Notes under the pieces: model-generated
Told to the model about the DNA's origin: nothing
Databases searched by the model: none
Seen by the model: only the letters and a program-made list of their open reading frames with translations
In this document: piece by piece, positions 13,470 to 24,322 of the stretch
Numbering within the stretch: the stretch's first letter is position 1
Layout of the letters: each line of letters starts with the position of its first letter
Assembly: GCA_963921425.1 (NCBI GenBank)
Contig: OY992833.1
Span: 26,584,698 to 26,648,697 of the forward strand
Origin: Dryas octopetala
Taxonomy: Eukaryota; Streptophyta; Magnoliopsida; Rosales; Rosaceae
Direction: 5' to 3'
DNA length: 64,000 nt
Position numbers and translations under genes: made by a program

Positions 13470-13960
13470 CTCTCGGCCTCTCCATCATCACCATCATCAC
13501 TCTCGCCATCTCGCCACCTCGCCATCTCGCCATCTCGCCATCCACCTCGCCAGTCGCCATCTCGCCATCCACCCTCTCGGCCTAACCCCTAACCCCATCT
13601 CGCCATCTCGCCATCTCGCCACCCTAACCCCATCGCCATCTCGCCACCTCAGACCCCATCAGACCTCAGACCCCATAGCATTCGCCGCCTCGTGACTCTC
13701 GGGGTGAGGTTTTTCTAGGGTTCACTCTCGGCCTCTCAGACACCCTAACCCCTAACGGCCTAACCCCTAACCCCATCTCGCCATCTCGCCATCTCGCCAC
13801 CCTAACCCCGATTCACCATCTCGCCACCCTAACCCCTTCAACATCAGACTCTCAGACCCTCTCGGCCTCTCCTAGGGTTCACTCAGTCTCAGCCTCTCTC
13901 CATCATCACCATCATCACCGATTCACCATCTCGCCACCCCCAACTCCGATCGAACCCAGG
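13470..13960 (+). repeat. Low-complexity CTCGCCAT / CCCTAACC-rich leader of the hAT element
   Basis: A pyrimidine- and C-rich stretch made of many short repeats of CTCGCCAT plus interspersed ACCCTAACCCC words. It lies upstream of the transposase gene and probably belongs to its promoter or 5' leader. The CCCTAA words look telomere-like but are irregular. Confidence 0.6.
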
Positions 13961-14611
13961 CTACCCAGCAACCCAGCCTCTCTCCAGAAAGCAAGCCCAA
14001 CCCACCAAACTCCGATCGATCGGACTCGATCCGATCAATTAATGATCAGATCGAGATCTGAACTGCGATCGGATAGTTGATAGCACTATCGCTCAGACAG
14101 TCCGAGCACCACCGCAACGCCACCTTCGCACCAGCGACTCCGCCGCAAGCTCCCTGCCAGTTTGCCTCCCTTTGCGTGTAACTGTGTAAGTGTAAGTCAT
14201 TTTCCCTTTGTGATTTCAGTTAAGTCATTTTCCTTTGTCATTTTTGTGATTTCAGCAAAAAATTCATCACTGTTTCACTAATTGTGTTTTTTTTTTTTTT
14301 GTGTGTGTAGCTGTGGTGAAGCTGTCCTGTGTAGGAGTTGGCCTCTTGTGTTGGTGCTGGTGCTGCTGCTGTGTGAGTGGCAAATGGCAATTTGCTGAAT
14401 TTCAGTTTATTTGCAGTTTGCTGGTATTTTTTTTATGATAAGATCTGGTGTTTATGATAAGATCTGGTGTTTATTTGCAGTTTGCTAGTATTTTTTTTTG
14501 CTGGTAGTGTTATTTGCAGTTTGCTGGTATTTTTTTGCTGGTAGTGTTATTTGCTGGTATTTTTTTGCTGGTAGTGTTATTTGCTGGTTATTTGTTGGTA
14601 GTTTTTTTAGG

Positions 14612-16693
14612 ATGTCTACTCACCCAGAGTCTAGTGTAATTGGAATCCATGAATCCATTGGTTCCCCCCCATCCACACCCCAATCTAATTCTATTCCTAA
14701 ATCCAGTAGAAGTGAAGTGTGGAACTGGTTTGAAAAAGTTGTTGAAATTGAAAATGGTAAATCTGTTACAAAAGCAAAATGTGCAATATGTGGAATATGT
14801 GGAAAAAAATTAGATGGTAGTTCTTCAAATGGTACTACTCATTTAGCTCGTCATCATAGGAAACATCTTGAAAGCCAAAATGTTAATATTGGTAATCAAA
14901 TGCTTTTACAATCAAATGCTGCTGGTAATTTGTCAAATTTTGTTTATAAAGAGGAAAATGCTCGAAAAGAAGTTGTTGATTTTATAGTTAGGGCAGAATT
15001 ACCTTTTACTTTCGTGGAAAAACATGATTTTAAAGGAATGATTCAAAGAGGCTTTACTCCACAATATAAAGGAATTTCTGCCACAACTTGTAAAAGGGAT
15101 GTTATGAAACTGTTTGTTGAAGGAAAATCTCAATTGCTGTCTTATTTTGAAAAATATGAAGGCAGAATTTGTTTGACTTCTGATGTTTGGTCTTCTAGAC
15201 AAAAAATTGGTTTTATGTCATTAACTGCTCACTTCATTGATGCTGACTGGAATTTAAATAAAAGGATTATTTGTTTTAAAATGATTGAGTATCCACACAG
15301 TGGACAGTCACTTGCAACTCATATACATGAGGAACTCAACTCTTGGCGTATCCACAATAAAATTTTTTCAATTACACTAGATAATGCTTCAAATAATGAT
15401 GTTGTTGCTGAATTGCTGCCTTTATATCTTATGATTGATGATGTGCCTAGACAAATGTTTCATGTGCGTTGTTGTGCTCATGTTATGAACCTGATTGTGC
15501 AAGATGGTTTGGCTATTTTAGGTCCTTCTATTGATAAAATTGTTGCAATTGTGCGTAGTTTGAATTCTTCAAATAAGAGACATGAAATTTGGAAAAAATG
15601 TTGTGTTGATGTTCGTTTGGATAAGAGAAACATAGACAATGATGTTCCTCATAGGTGGAATTCCACATATGCATTGTTAGAAGTAGCCATTCAATATAAA
15701 GCTGCCTTGCATAGATATGTTCAGACAATAAATCAATCAACTAGAAGTTCTACTTTACCGATTCCATCTGAACATGATTGGCTTGTTGCTCAGTTTGTTT
15801 GTGGTTTTTTAAAGACTTTTGATTCTTCAATAAAAATATTATGTGGTGTGTATTATCCTACTTCTAGTCGTGTGCTGACTTGTTTGATTGATATTCATTG
15901 TGCATTTCAATCATATTCTCATATTAATGCATTTGAAACTGCTATGGTTGCTATGAAAAGTAAATTTGATAAATATTGGGCAACTTTTCCTAAATTGTTT
16001 TGTTTTGCTACTGTTATGGATCCTAGGTTCAAAATTTGGGCAATTAGTGAGTGGTTAAATGTTATTGGTTGTGAGGAAGATGACATAAAGGTAAAGGTAG
16101 ATGAAATTAAGTCTTCTCTGTTTAAATTGTATGACCATTACAAGTCTAATGTGCCTGCTGCATCATCACGAAACTCTACTGAAACTAATCCTCAAAGTAC
16201 TGTTTCTGGTAGTACTAGTTCTTCCCCAATTTCTATTCCTAACTTTCAAAACAGTGCTATGAGAGCCTTGAAAATGGCAAAGGTGCAATCCTCTGTTTGT
16301 TCTACTTCTGATTTGCAATACTATCTTGATGCACCAGTTTTAGATGATGTTGATGAAACTGCATTTTCTGTTTTGGGATGGTGGAAATCACATGATACAC
16401 AATATCCTGTGCTTTCCATCATGGCTCGTGATTTGCTAACTGTTCCAGCTTCAACTGTTGCATCCGAAGCTGCTTTTAGTGCAGGTGGTAGAGTGGTATC
16501 GGAGAAGAGGGCTAGCTTGAGTCCGAACACTATAGAAGCTCTAATCTGCGTCAAAGATTGGCGCTTAGCTGAGGCAAGAATGCAAGAGGCTGCTCAAGAG
16601 GAGGATTGGGCAGAGGATCTAATGAATATCAAGCTATCAAGACCTGAATTTGTTGAAGAAGAGACCCTTTCCCCTGCTGAATCAGCCACCTGA
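14612..16693 (+). CDS. hAT transposase (BED zinc finger, RICESLEEPER-like)
   Basis: Single-exon transposase that would cut and rejoin the surrounding element. From Met14612 it has 693 residues, about family length. The frame is open 38 codons further up, to 14498, but that stretch is a repeat-derived run of WYFFAGSV units, so the later ATG is preferred. Domains in order: BED zinc finger at about residues 32-84 with Cys pair and HLARHHRKH; RNase-H-like core with first Asp in LTSDVWSS and second in TLDNASNND; helical region; C-terminal hAT dimerisation block with WWKSH, LLTVPAST and ASEAAFSAGGRVVS. No stop or frameshift is present. The zinc knuckle has a 9-bp duplication adding a third Cys (CAICGICG). 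Related plant transposases are often annotated RICESLEEPER-like. Function in nuclei as a dimer is family knowledge. Confidence 0.93.
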   Translation: MSTHPESSVIGIHESIGSPPSTPQSNSIPKSSRSEVWNWFEKVVEIENGKSVTKAKCAICGICGKKLDGSSSNGTTHLARHHRKHLESQNVNIGNQMLLQSNAAGNLSNFVYKEENARKEVVDFIVRAELPFTFVEKHDFKGMIQRGFTPQYKGISATTCKRDVMKLFVEGKSQLLSYFEKYEGRICLTSDVWSSRQKIGFMSLTAHFIDADWNLNKRIICFKMIEYPHSGQSLATHIHEELNSWRIHNKIFSITLDNASNNDVVAELLPLYLMIDDVPRQMFHVRCCAHVMNLIVQDGLAILGPSIDKIVAIVRSLNSSNKRHEIWKKCCVDVRLDKRNIDNDVPHRWNSTYALLEVAIQYKAALHRYVQTINQSTRSSTLPIPSEHDWLVAQFVCGFLKTFDSSIKILCGVYYPTSSRVLTCLIDIHCAFQSYSHINAFETAMVAMKSKFDKYWATFPKLFCFATVMDPRFKIWAISEWLNVIGCEEDDIKVKVDEIKSSLFKLYDHYKSNVPAASSRNSTETNPQSTVSGSTSSSPISIPNFQNSAMRALKMAKVQSSVCSTSDLQYYLDAPVLDDVDETAFSVLGWWKSHDTQYPVLSIMARDLLTVPASTVASEAAFSAGGRVVSEKRASLSPNTIEALICVKDWRLAEARMQEAAQEEDWAEDLMNIKLSRPEFVEEETLSPAESAT

Positions 16694-17295
16694 TTAACTG
16701 ATTTTATTTTTTCAGTTTCACTATTGGACCTATTGGTTTGTAATTTGTAAACTCCATAAGGAGTTAAGCACCATAACTCATAACTGCATATTGTTACTTT
16801 TAGTATAATTAAATCAATACATTTCAGTTTTGAGGGTTGTGTATGTGCCAACCTAGTTGGGATGTACATGTGAAATGCAAATGATAGATAGGTTGTGTAG
16901 GTGCCAACCTAGTTGGGATGTACACATTCTATAGTGATGCATTTCCCCCTCTATTTATAATTAAATTATATGTTGTTAACTTGTTAAATTGTGACTTTGG
17001 GAGCATTGCAAAATTTTAGCAAGTTAAAACCAATGACATTGCATAATTGACATAAATTAAGCAATTTGAGAAGCCAAAAAAGCCTAATTTGGGCTGCCCG
17101 TTCGGGCCTATTGGGCTGCCCGTTCGGGCCTAGTCCGGCCCGGCTCTAAAGCCCGTTAGTCTCAAGCCCGATGGGTGGGCTTCGGATTTGTGTATTCAGG
17201 CCCAAGCCCAGCCCGGCCCGGCCCGAAAGTTCTGTTGGGCTCTTGTAATTCAAGCCCGAGCCCGGCCCGGCCCATTGCCGACCCCTAATTGACAC

Positions 17296-18021
17296 TTCGG
17301 CTAATTTTGTACGTATTGCTATCAAGTAAAGCAATTGTGAGAAAAAAAAACTAATTTGAAGTAAAGAAACCGCCCACCTGCTTATTTTGAACCCCCAAAA
17401 CAAATTTTTTTTTTTTACCCCAATTTTGAAAATAAACAGCTTTTAGTTTTTCTACCAACACTTTTAAGTTGAAATTTTTAAAGAATAAATTAGTGTAGAA
17501 TGCATGACAAACATTTTACTAAACCTCTAATTCATCTATTATTCAAATGTAACAATAAGATAACATTTATAATCTTTAGGTCACTTAGCTTATTACAGTT
17601 CATTTTTTGTTAGTTTTTCTCTCAAATTCTCTTAGTTTTTTTTTTGTATATAAAACTTATATTTGTTTAAAGTGTAGTGAAAATATGTCTGCAGTAGCAG
17701 TTTCAGTTTTCTGACACAATTTTATAGTTTTAGTTTGCAATTTCAATTTGGCGATTGTTGAAACTGTTTTGGGTGAATTGTGCTTGTGTTATTTCAATTT
17801 TTAATTTTGGGTGAGTTGGACTCATGTTAGTTTTAGTTTTTATTTTGAGTGGGTTGGACTTGTGTTAGTTTAAGTTTTTATTTTGGGTGCATTGGGCTTG
17901 TGTAGTTGTGTTAGGGTTGGTCTTCTAAAAAGTTATCTACAAATTAAATTTGTGTGTTAAGCATGATCGTTTTGGTTAAGTTTTTAGTTTTTAAGTACCT
18001 TGAAATTAACACACTTTTTTT
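17296..18021. other. Intergenic, AT-rich, no gene seen
   Basis: T-rich sequence with repeated phrases like TTTTGGGTG...GTTGGACTTGTGTTAG around 17760-17930, suggesting small diverged tandem repeats. No coding or RNA gene recognised. Confidence 0.5.
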
Positions 18022-18933
18022 AAAGAGTGCTACTATTTACACACCATTTTCTTCTCTTTGCACACCATTTCTTAAAAAAAAAAAAAAAAACTCAAAGGAA
18101 AAAACCTTATACCCCATCGATTTTCTTTTTGCACACCCTTCCTAAACAGAGAAAAAAACACACACACCCAAAAATCACACACCTCATCCTCATCTCCCCC
18201 CCCCCCGCGTACACACCCCCTCACCCAAAAACCCCCTCCCCACCTCTCCTCTCTCCGGCACACACCCATCCCCGAACAGCCTACAACCACTGGTGATCAC
18301 CCCACCCTTTCTTCTTTTTCTTCCCCCTACCCCGACCACCTCCCTTCCTCCAGCAAGCTCACCGTCGCGCGCCGGAGAAGAAAACTTAAAAAAAAAAAAT
18401 TGGATCGGGTTCGGTGGACCAGTGCCGAACCCGATGGTTTCGTTCGGTAGGTACCCACCGAACAATCCTATTCTATTCGGCGGGTACCTATCGAACGAAA
18501 CCACCGGGTTCGGCACTGGTCTGCCGAACCCGCTGTAATTTTATTTTATTTTTTAAAAATTTGTTTGGCTATCTACTTCGGTGAGAGGAGAGAGGGAATG
18601 AGAGATAGAGAGAGAGAGAGAGAAGAGAAAGGGAGGAGCCGAGGAGAGGCTGTCGGGCTGGTTATGGTGGCTGTTTTAGGTGGTGCTGCACGCGGTGGTG
18701 GTGCTACGAGGAAGGTGGTGGCGCGCGGTGCTGTTGGTGCGAGGAAGGTGGTGGTGCTGCTGGTGCGAGGAAGGTGGTGATCTAGCAGAGGGAAAAAAAA
18801 CAGAGCAAGGGTGTGTGTAAAGGGGGGAGATGGGGATGGGGGTGTGTGGGTGAGGGAAGGGCCAAATGGTCTTTTCTCTTGAATTTTTTTTTTTTTTTTT
18901 TTCAGAAAGGGTGTGCAAATAGCAGCCCTCTTT
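18022..18933. mobile_element. Inverted-repeat element (non-autonomous DNA transposon)
   Basis: The ends are inverted copies: AAAGAGTGCTACTATTTACA on the left and AAAGAGGGCTGCTATTTGCA on the right, read on the minus strand, followed on both sides by CACACC and A-rich tracts. No clear target duplication could be fixed because both borders sit in T/A runs. The interior is GC-rich, with CCCCAC-type and GGTGGTG-type simple repeats and a long hairpin at 18406-18532. No transposase domain. The open frames across it are low complexity. Confidence 0.65.
18406..18532. repeat. Long hairpin (57-bp arms, 13-nt loop)
   Basis: Arm 18406-18462 pairs with arm 18476-18532 at 52 of 57 positions by eye, leaving a 13-nt loop. 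All five differences are transitions, and some would be G-U pairs in RNA. Each arm also contains a smaller palindrome, CGGGTTCGG...CCGAACCCG, so the structure is a nested cruciform. It lies within the inverted-repeat element. Confidence 0.85.
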
Positions 18934-21900
18934 TTAAATAATCTGTTTATTTTTACCATGCCTCAATCCAAAACTGGGCCTTAACAGGATGTCATGGCAC
19001 CGAAGCCCAAGGGCCAAGACCCACGTAATGAAAAGAAGCGAAACCTTTCTTCTCGTGTGACAATATAGGCTGATTAGTCCAGAAGCCTATTAAACTTTGG
19101 ATACCCGAATAGTCTAAGCCCAAGCCTCATATTAAAAGGCACAGAGGCTTATCGACCCAATTAAGCCCAATTCTGACTTTATACGGAAGAAGGTATTGGC
19201 TCTATTCGCGTGTCACAAGCCGACGGACCACTATCGAGCCGGATTGTCAGTCATGGGCCACTTGTTTTTTAATCTAAAAAAATAAAACATAAATATTTAG
19301 TTAAAAAAGTTACCAAAAATTAAAACATATTGAGGTGAAAGTATTGAACCTTATTACTGTTCAAAATATCAAATAATCATAGTGACAATAATTCTAATTG
19401 AAAAGTTTAATTGCACCAACATAACTGATCCAGATAACATCTTTTAATTAGAAGACAGGATCATGAAAAAAAAAAATTGAGAGAAATTGGAAGAGAAGTT
19501 GAGAGAATAAAAGATATGTCTATAGGTATTCGTAGAGACAATGAACAAAATATAGCATTCACACAAATTTAAGAATTCGCAATCTATATCTTAAGATGGA
19601 AAATATAAACCAAACAAGACGTAAGATTTATAAGGACAATAAACAAATATATCCTTCTCACAAATTTAAGAATTTACAATCTGTATCTTAAGATAGAAAA
19701 TATAAACCAAACAAGACATAATGATCATAAAATTCATCAATATGTTCACATGTCATAGGGTGTTATCAGACTCAGCACAATAACAAAATTTGTATTCTTA
19801 TTGAATTAATGACTGGTAAGAGTTAATGATCAACTAATATGCCCATGGAAAGAAGATGAGAAAGAAACGACAGGCAAAAGGAGATGAGCCCTCTGTGTGA
19901 CATAGACGGTGCACTTATATAAAATAATGGCATATGCGAAATCGCTCACAATTTGTGAAGAAAACAAACAAACAAAGACCATAGCCTTGACTTGGCCAAA
20001 AAAAAAAGAGAGACCATAGCCTTGCCCACCACAATGCGTAGTGTAGGAGGCAGGGAGCAATACGTCTCCATTTTGTCTTCCTCGTGATTCGTCTCAAATT
20101 TTAACGTGCTCTGTTTCTCTCTCTTACGTTGGAAGTGACTAAATTCTGATAATCTGATTGATTATTGTCAACTGCCATTCTTTTTTTGTTTTTTTGAAAG
20201 ATGTCAACTGCCATTCTGTAAGGTACAACCAACGATATATTATATGGTCATTGTTTGACTGGTAGATATATATACATGTATATATATATATTCTAATAGT
20301 ACTAAATAGAGGGAACTCATTATATAATAATTCATATTAAAAATTTAAAAGAATACAAATTAAAAGAAGGCTTTTGAATTTTCATTATATATATATATTC
20401 GAATAGTACTTGTTGAGACGTATTAACAAGAGAAATATTACTAAACTAATAACTAATTTGTTATATTATATATTTAATCATATAATGATTTTTGTAATGA
20501 TCTTCTGTGCACATTACTTGCTTCAAAGGGGAAGAAAGAAATGAATAATCAAATATTGGACATTTGAAATCACTGAAGAAGCTGGTCCACCTACATATCT
20601 AGATGATTAATAATTAATGAAATAGATTAATATCAGTGCACACAGAGCTAGAATAAGAGAATATGATTCTCTTGGGGGGACGAGTGGAGCACTAGTCTAG
20701 TTCGAAGCTCGCTCTTGACCAAAAAAAAAAAAAAAAAGAGAAAAAATTCTTTTTATTTTTTGCCACAAAAGAAAAACAGTTCTAGTTGGAGATGGGGCTA
20801 CTGGCATAAGTTAACGTGGAGATCAAAGAGCATGCAATTGCCAAATATATTGCATGCAGATGCCGAACTTTTCATGGATCATATTCATTAGATCGATCTT
20901 CTTATGTATATGTCACTTATCTTTGGACGTATTTTGCAAACATGCAAACAGAAACGATCCAATCCTGCCTAAAATTAGTAAAGCCAAATTGGCGTAGCTT
21001 TCAATACTGTTGCATGTGGTCAGATATTTTATCAGCTGCATCATCTACAAACTATATATATATATATATATATTCTTCTGTCAAGTTTATCTCTTTACTC
21101 TTTTTTTTAATCTTTTTTTTTTTAATGTCAAAGGGTCGATCAGTATTATTGTATTAGTCAATATGAATATATATATATATATGTATATATTACTGCCATT
21201 TTGCTGTAAATAGACAGAAAAGTGGACTACTATATATAATAACAATTAATAAAGAACTGTACGTGTTTTTCTCCGACTGAAAGGAAGACAGTACGTACTG
21301 TGAGTTATACCAAAGTAACCAAACAAAGGCCTCGAGAAAAAAAAAAAAAAAAAAAAAAAACAGAAGCTATGATGCGACTATGGATAGTTAAATTCAATAC
21401 ATTACGTGTTGTTACAGTCCCATATTCAACAAAATATATATAATACTGTGCTGTTTAATTTGATATATATGTCACAAACACCGCTCATTTTCCTAAGCAT
21501 TGAGATATGATGATTGATAAGATATGAGTGACAATACCTATTGTACGTTTGGGAAATTTTCCAAAAATTTATGAGACACACGTACGTGTGTTACCTTCTT
21601 TATGAGGACCATTTGGTCGAGTGGTTGGTCATAGATTGCATGTCTAATAGTTTCTTAAATAATGATCGATTTTTCAGTTTTCTAAGAACTTGCACAGTTG
21701 CACGTCTTGCATTGACCTTGCACGACCATACTTCACAAACTTTGAAACAAATTAACTCTACTCCTTCCTCGAATACATATATTGGCAATTGAGCATGATT
21801 ATTGGAAAGTTATACAATAATCATTACCACTATTATTACTAATCATTAAAATTGATTCGTATATTTTTTTTTTGGTCAAAGATCACATATGCTATATATT

Positions 21901-22197
21901 GACTTGTAGGTACACTCAAGCCGAAAACCTCGGTATGTGTTTTTATTTTCGTTTACCTAAAAGAATATATATATTTTTTAAATTTGAAATATATCTATTT
22001 AGTCAATAAAATTCCAAGATGGACCGCGGAGGCATATATGTATTCATCTATACCAATGCCAAATGGCAATTGCCAATGCCATGCAGTTGAGTCCCACAGT
22101 AGTCGACCCATCGATCCCATTCGAATTCCAAGAAAATTAACCCAAACACAGAGTTCAAACCAAAACAAAGTCTGTCTCTCTCCATATTGATTGTCAC
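18934..22197. other. Intergenic region and MATE promoter side
   Basis: No gene recognised. Contains a GC-richer patch at 18960-19260 that may be an old transposon remnant, a 97-bp tandem duplication at about 19510-19720, several TA microsatellites (for example around 20275, 21050 and 21170), and a long poly-A run near 21340. The last several hundred bases before 22198 are the presumed promoter and leader of the MATE gene. Confidence 0.5.
19510..19722. repeat. Tandem duplication, period ~97 bp
   Basis: CACAAATTTAAGAATT starts at 19562 and again at 19659. Both are followed by a run ending ATATAAACCAAACAAGAC. Two copies, with scattered differences. Confidence 0.75.
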
Positions 22198-24280
22198 ATG
22201 GAGGACAATCAATATAAGCAGCCACTTGTGTCGGCAAGAGACGACCACCTAGAGTCCCTCCCTGTACCCGCAAACCAAACTTCATTCACCAGCTCCTTCA
22301 CTCCCGATGCCGACGACATCTCCCCCATCCTCGGCGTCCGCGACTTCTTCCGCGAGTTCTTTAGGGAATCCAAGAAGCTCTGGTACCTCGCCGGCCCCGC
22401 CATGTTCACCTCCATATGCCAGTACTCCCTCGGCGCCGTCACTCAGGTCTTCGCCGGCCAGGTCGGCACCCTCGACCTCGCCGCCGTCTCCATCGAGAAT
22501 TCTGTCATCGCCGGCTTCTCCTTCGGCATCACGGTACGGTGCATATAAAAACAAAACGTACATTTTCATATACATCCTGCTAATTAATTAATTTCTTAGT
22601 GATTTTTTGAATCAATAGCTGGGCATGGGGAGCGCGCTTGAAACGCTATGCGGGCAAGCGTTCGGGGCGGGACAGCTGGACATGCTTGGAATCTACATGC
22701 AGAGGTCGTGGATAATCCTGAACAGCACGGCCATAGTCCTCTGCTTTCTCTACATATTCGCTCAGCAAATTCTGTACGGAATAGGGCAGACGGCGGAGAT
22801 ATCGAAGGCGGCGGGAGTGTTTGCGGTGTGGATGATCCCGCAGCTGTTCGCGTACGCGATGAACTTCCCGATAGCCAAGTTCCTGCAGTCGCAGAGCAAG
22901 ATCATGGTGATGGCGGTGATAGCGGCGGTGGTGCTGGTGCTGCACACGTTGTTCAGCTGGCTTCTCATGCTCAAGCTGGGGTGGGGCCTGGTGGGTGCGG
23001 CGGTGGTGCTCAACGCCTCGTGGTGGATCATAGTTCTGGCTCAGTTGGCTTATATTTTCTCTGGGACTTGCGGTCGGGCCTGGACTGGCTTCTCGTGGAA
23101 GGCGTTTCAGAATCTTTGGGGTTTTGTTAAGCTCTCTCTGGCTTCAGCAGTTATGCTCTGGTAAGCTAGCTACCTGGTTCTCGTTTCAAATTTGCTGTTC
23201 AAAGATTCCCCAAAAATTTTACATACACAAATTTCTCATCTCATTAATTGCCATTTACTATATTACATTTTCTACATAGCTATCATATATATACAACTTG
23301 TTTGGTAGGATATTAGCTACCATTTATAATTTCCAAAGATTTTTCTACCTTGACTGTTGGTTAATCGGTCAATGCTTTAGTTTTCTCAGAAGTCACAATC
23401 TCTAGCTCATCTGTCATGGCAAGGATATATGCCATATATATTGGACATGTCAAATGGTAGCTAGGATATTTAATATTCTTGCATCAATTTGGAAAGGATT
23501 AATGTAGGTTAGAAAGAAGAAAAAAAAATTGATTATCTATGGAGTATTTCAAATAATGAAAATATAAATATGGAAATAGATTACTATAGAAATTTTGAAT
23601 AAAATGTATAAAATTAAAAATATATAAAAGGTTGGACATTGGAGTACTTTACCCAAATAAAAAATTTGTGTCTGGGTTTTTAATGTTTAAATTCCATATG
23701 GGTCACGTATGCGACAAGAGTAAAACTACCCTATATATGTCCAAGTGAGATCTTTAAGTTAGACTTTTCTTCTTCTTTGAGTGGTGCATGCATCCTCTCT
23801 CCTATTTTATTTTTTTTATTTCACCAAATATAAGTTTTTATTACCCTTTATAGCTTTTTCTTTTGATAGCAAGCGAGGGACCTCAGCGCACTTGTTAACT
23901 ATAAGCTGCTTTTAGCATTTCATTATAATGTAATACACTTCCTTCCGAGAGCAAATTTGCTCACCACCTTGTTTTGGTGGTGAGCGTCACCACCTACCCT
24001 TATAAAAGTCATCTGTCCTATAAGCTAATCATAGTTAATTATAGAATAATTAAACAATAAAAATACTTATTTCATTATTTGTCTTCCCAAAAAGTTGAAT
24101 TAGTTTAGGATTAAAACAAAAACATAAAAAATAATAATAATAATTAAGAACCCACTCCCATTAACTTGAAGATTATACCCCGATCTGCAACTCCACCCCT
24201 CCCTCCATCTTTCCAGCGACCGCTCTCACCGGGGGTCTCTTCACCCTAGCCGTCCGGCCACCACCCTCCCATCCGCTCTC

Positions 24281-24322
<42 letters not shown>

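Larger units (their letters stand above)
11548..17287 (+). mobile_element. Complete hAT transposon with intact ends and 8-bp TSD
   Basis: A 5,740-bp element bounded by identical 8-bp duplications ATTGACAC (11540-11547 and 17288-17295). Ends are TAGGGCTCACCAA and, on the minus strand, TAGGGGTCGGCAA (10 of 13 identical), typical of hAT elements. About 200 bp at each end are packed with GGCCCG, AGCCCG and CGGGCC words. By analogy with other hAT elements these subterminal repeats are likely transposase-binding sites. Between the ends lie a 3-kb leader region with tandem repeats and a single-exon transposase gene. Perfect duplications and an open frame suggest a recent, possibly still autonomous, insertion. 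Confidence 0.92.

Noticed and set aside
13580..13860. ACCCTAACCCC words suggesting an interstitial telomere repeat
   Set aside because: Irregular, mixed with CTCGCCAT units, and not the plant CCCTAAA array.
18072..18959. Several open frames rich in Pro, Arg or Lys
   Set aside because: Simple-sequence content of the inverted-repeat element, with poly-A/T tracts; no protein family.
20680..20737. AGTTCGAAGCTCGCTC followed by a poly-A run, like a SINE 3' part
   Set aside because: No matching A-box upstream and no target duplication could be found.
21600..21660. TGGTCGAGTGGTTGGTC, like a tRNA A-box
   Set aside because: No B-box at tRNA spacing and no cloverleaf; kept out of the feature list.
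22648..23130. 160-codon open frame inside the MATE gene
   Set aside because: Alternate frame of GC-rich MATE exon 2; its translation has no family features.
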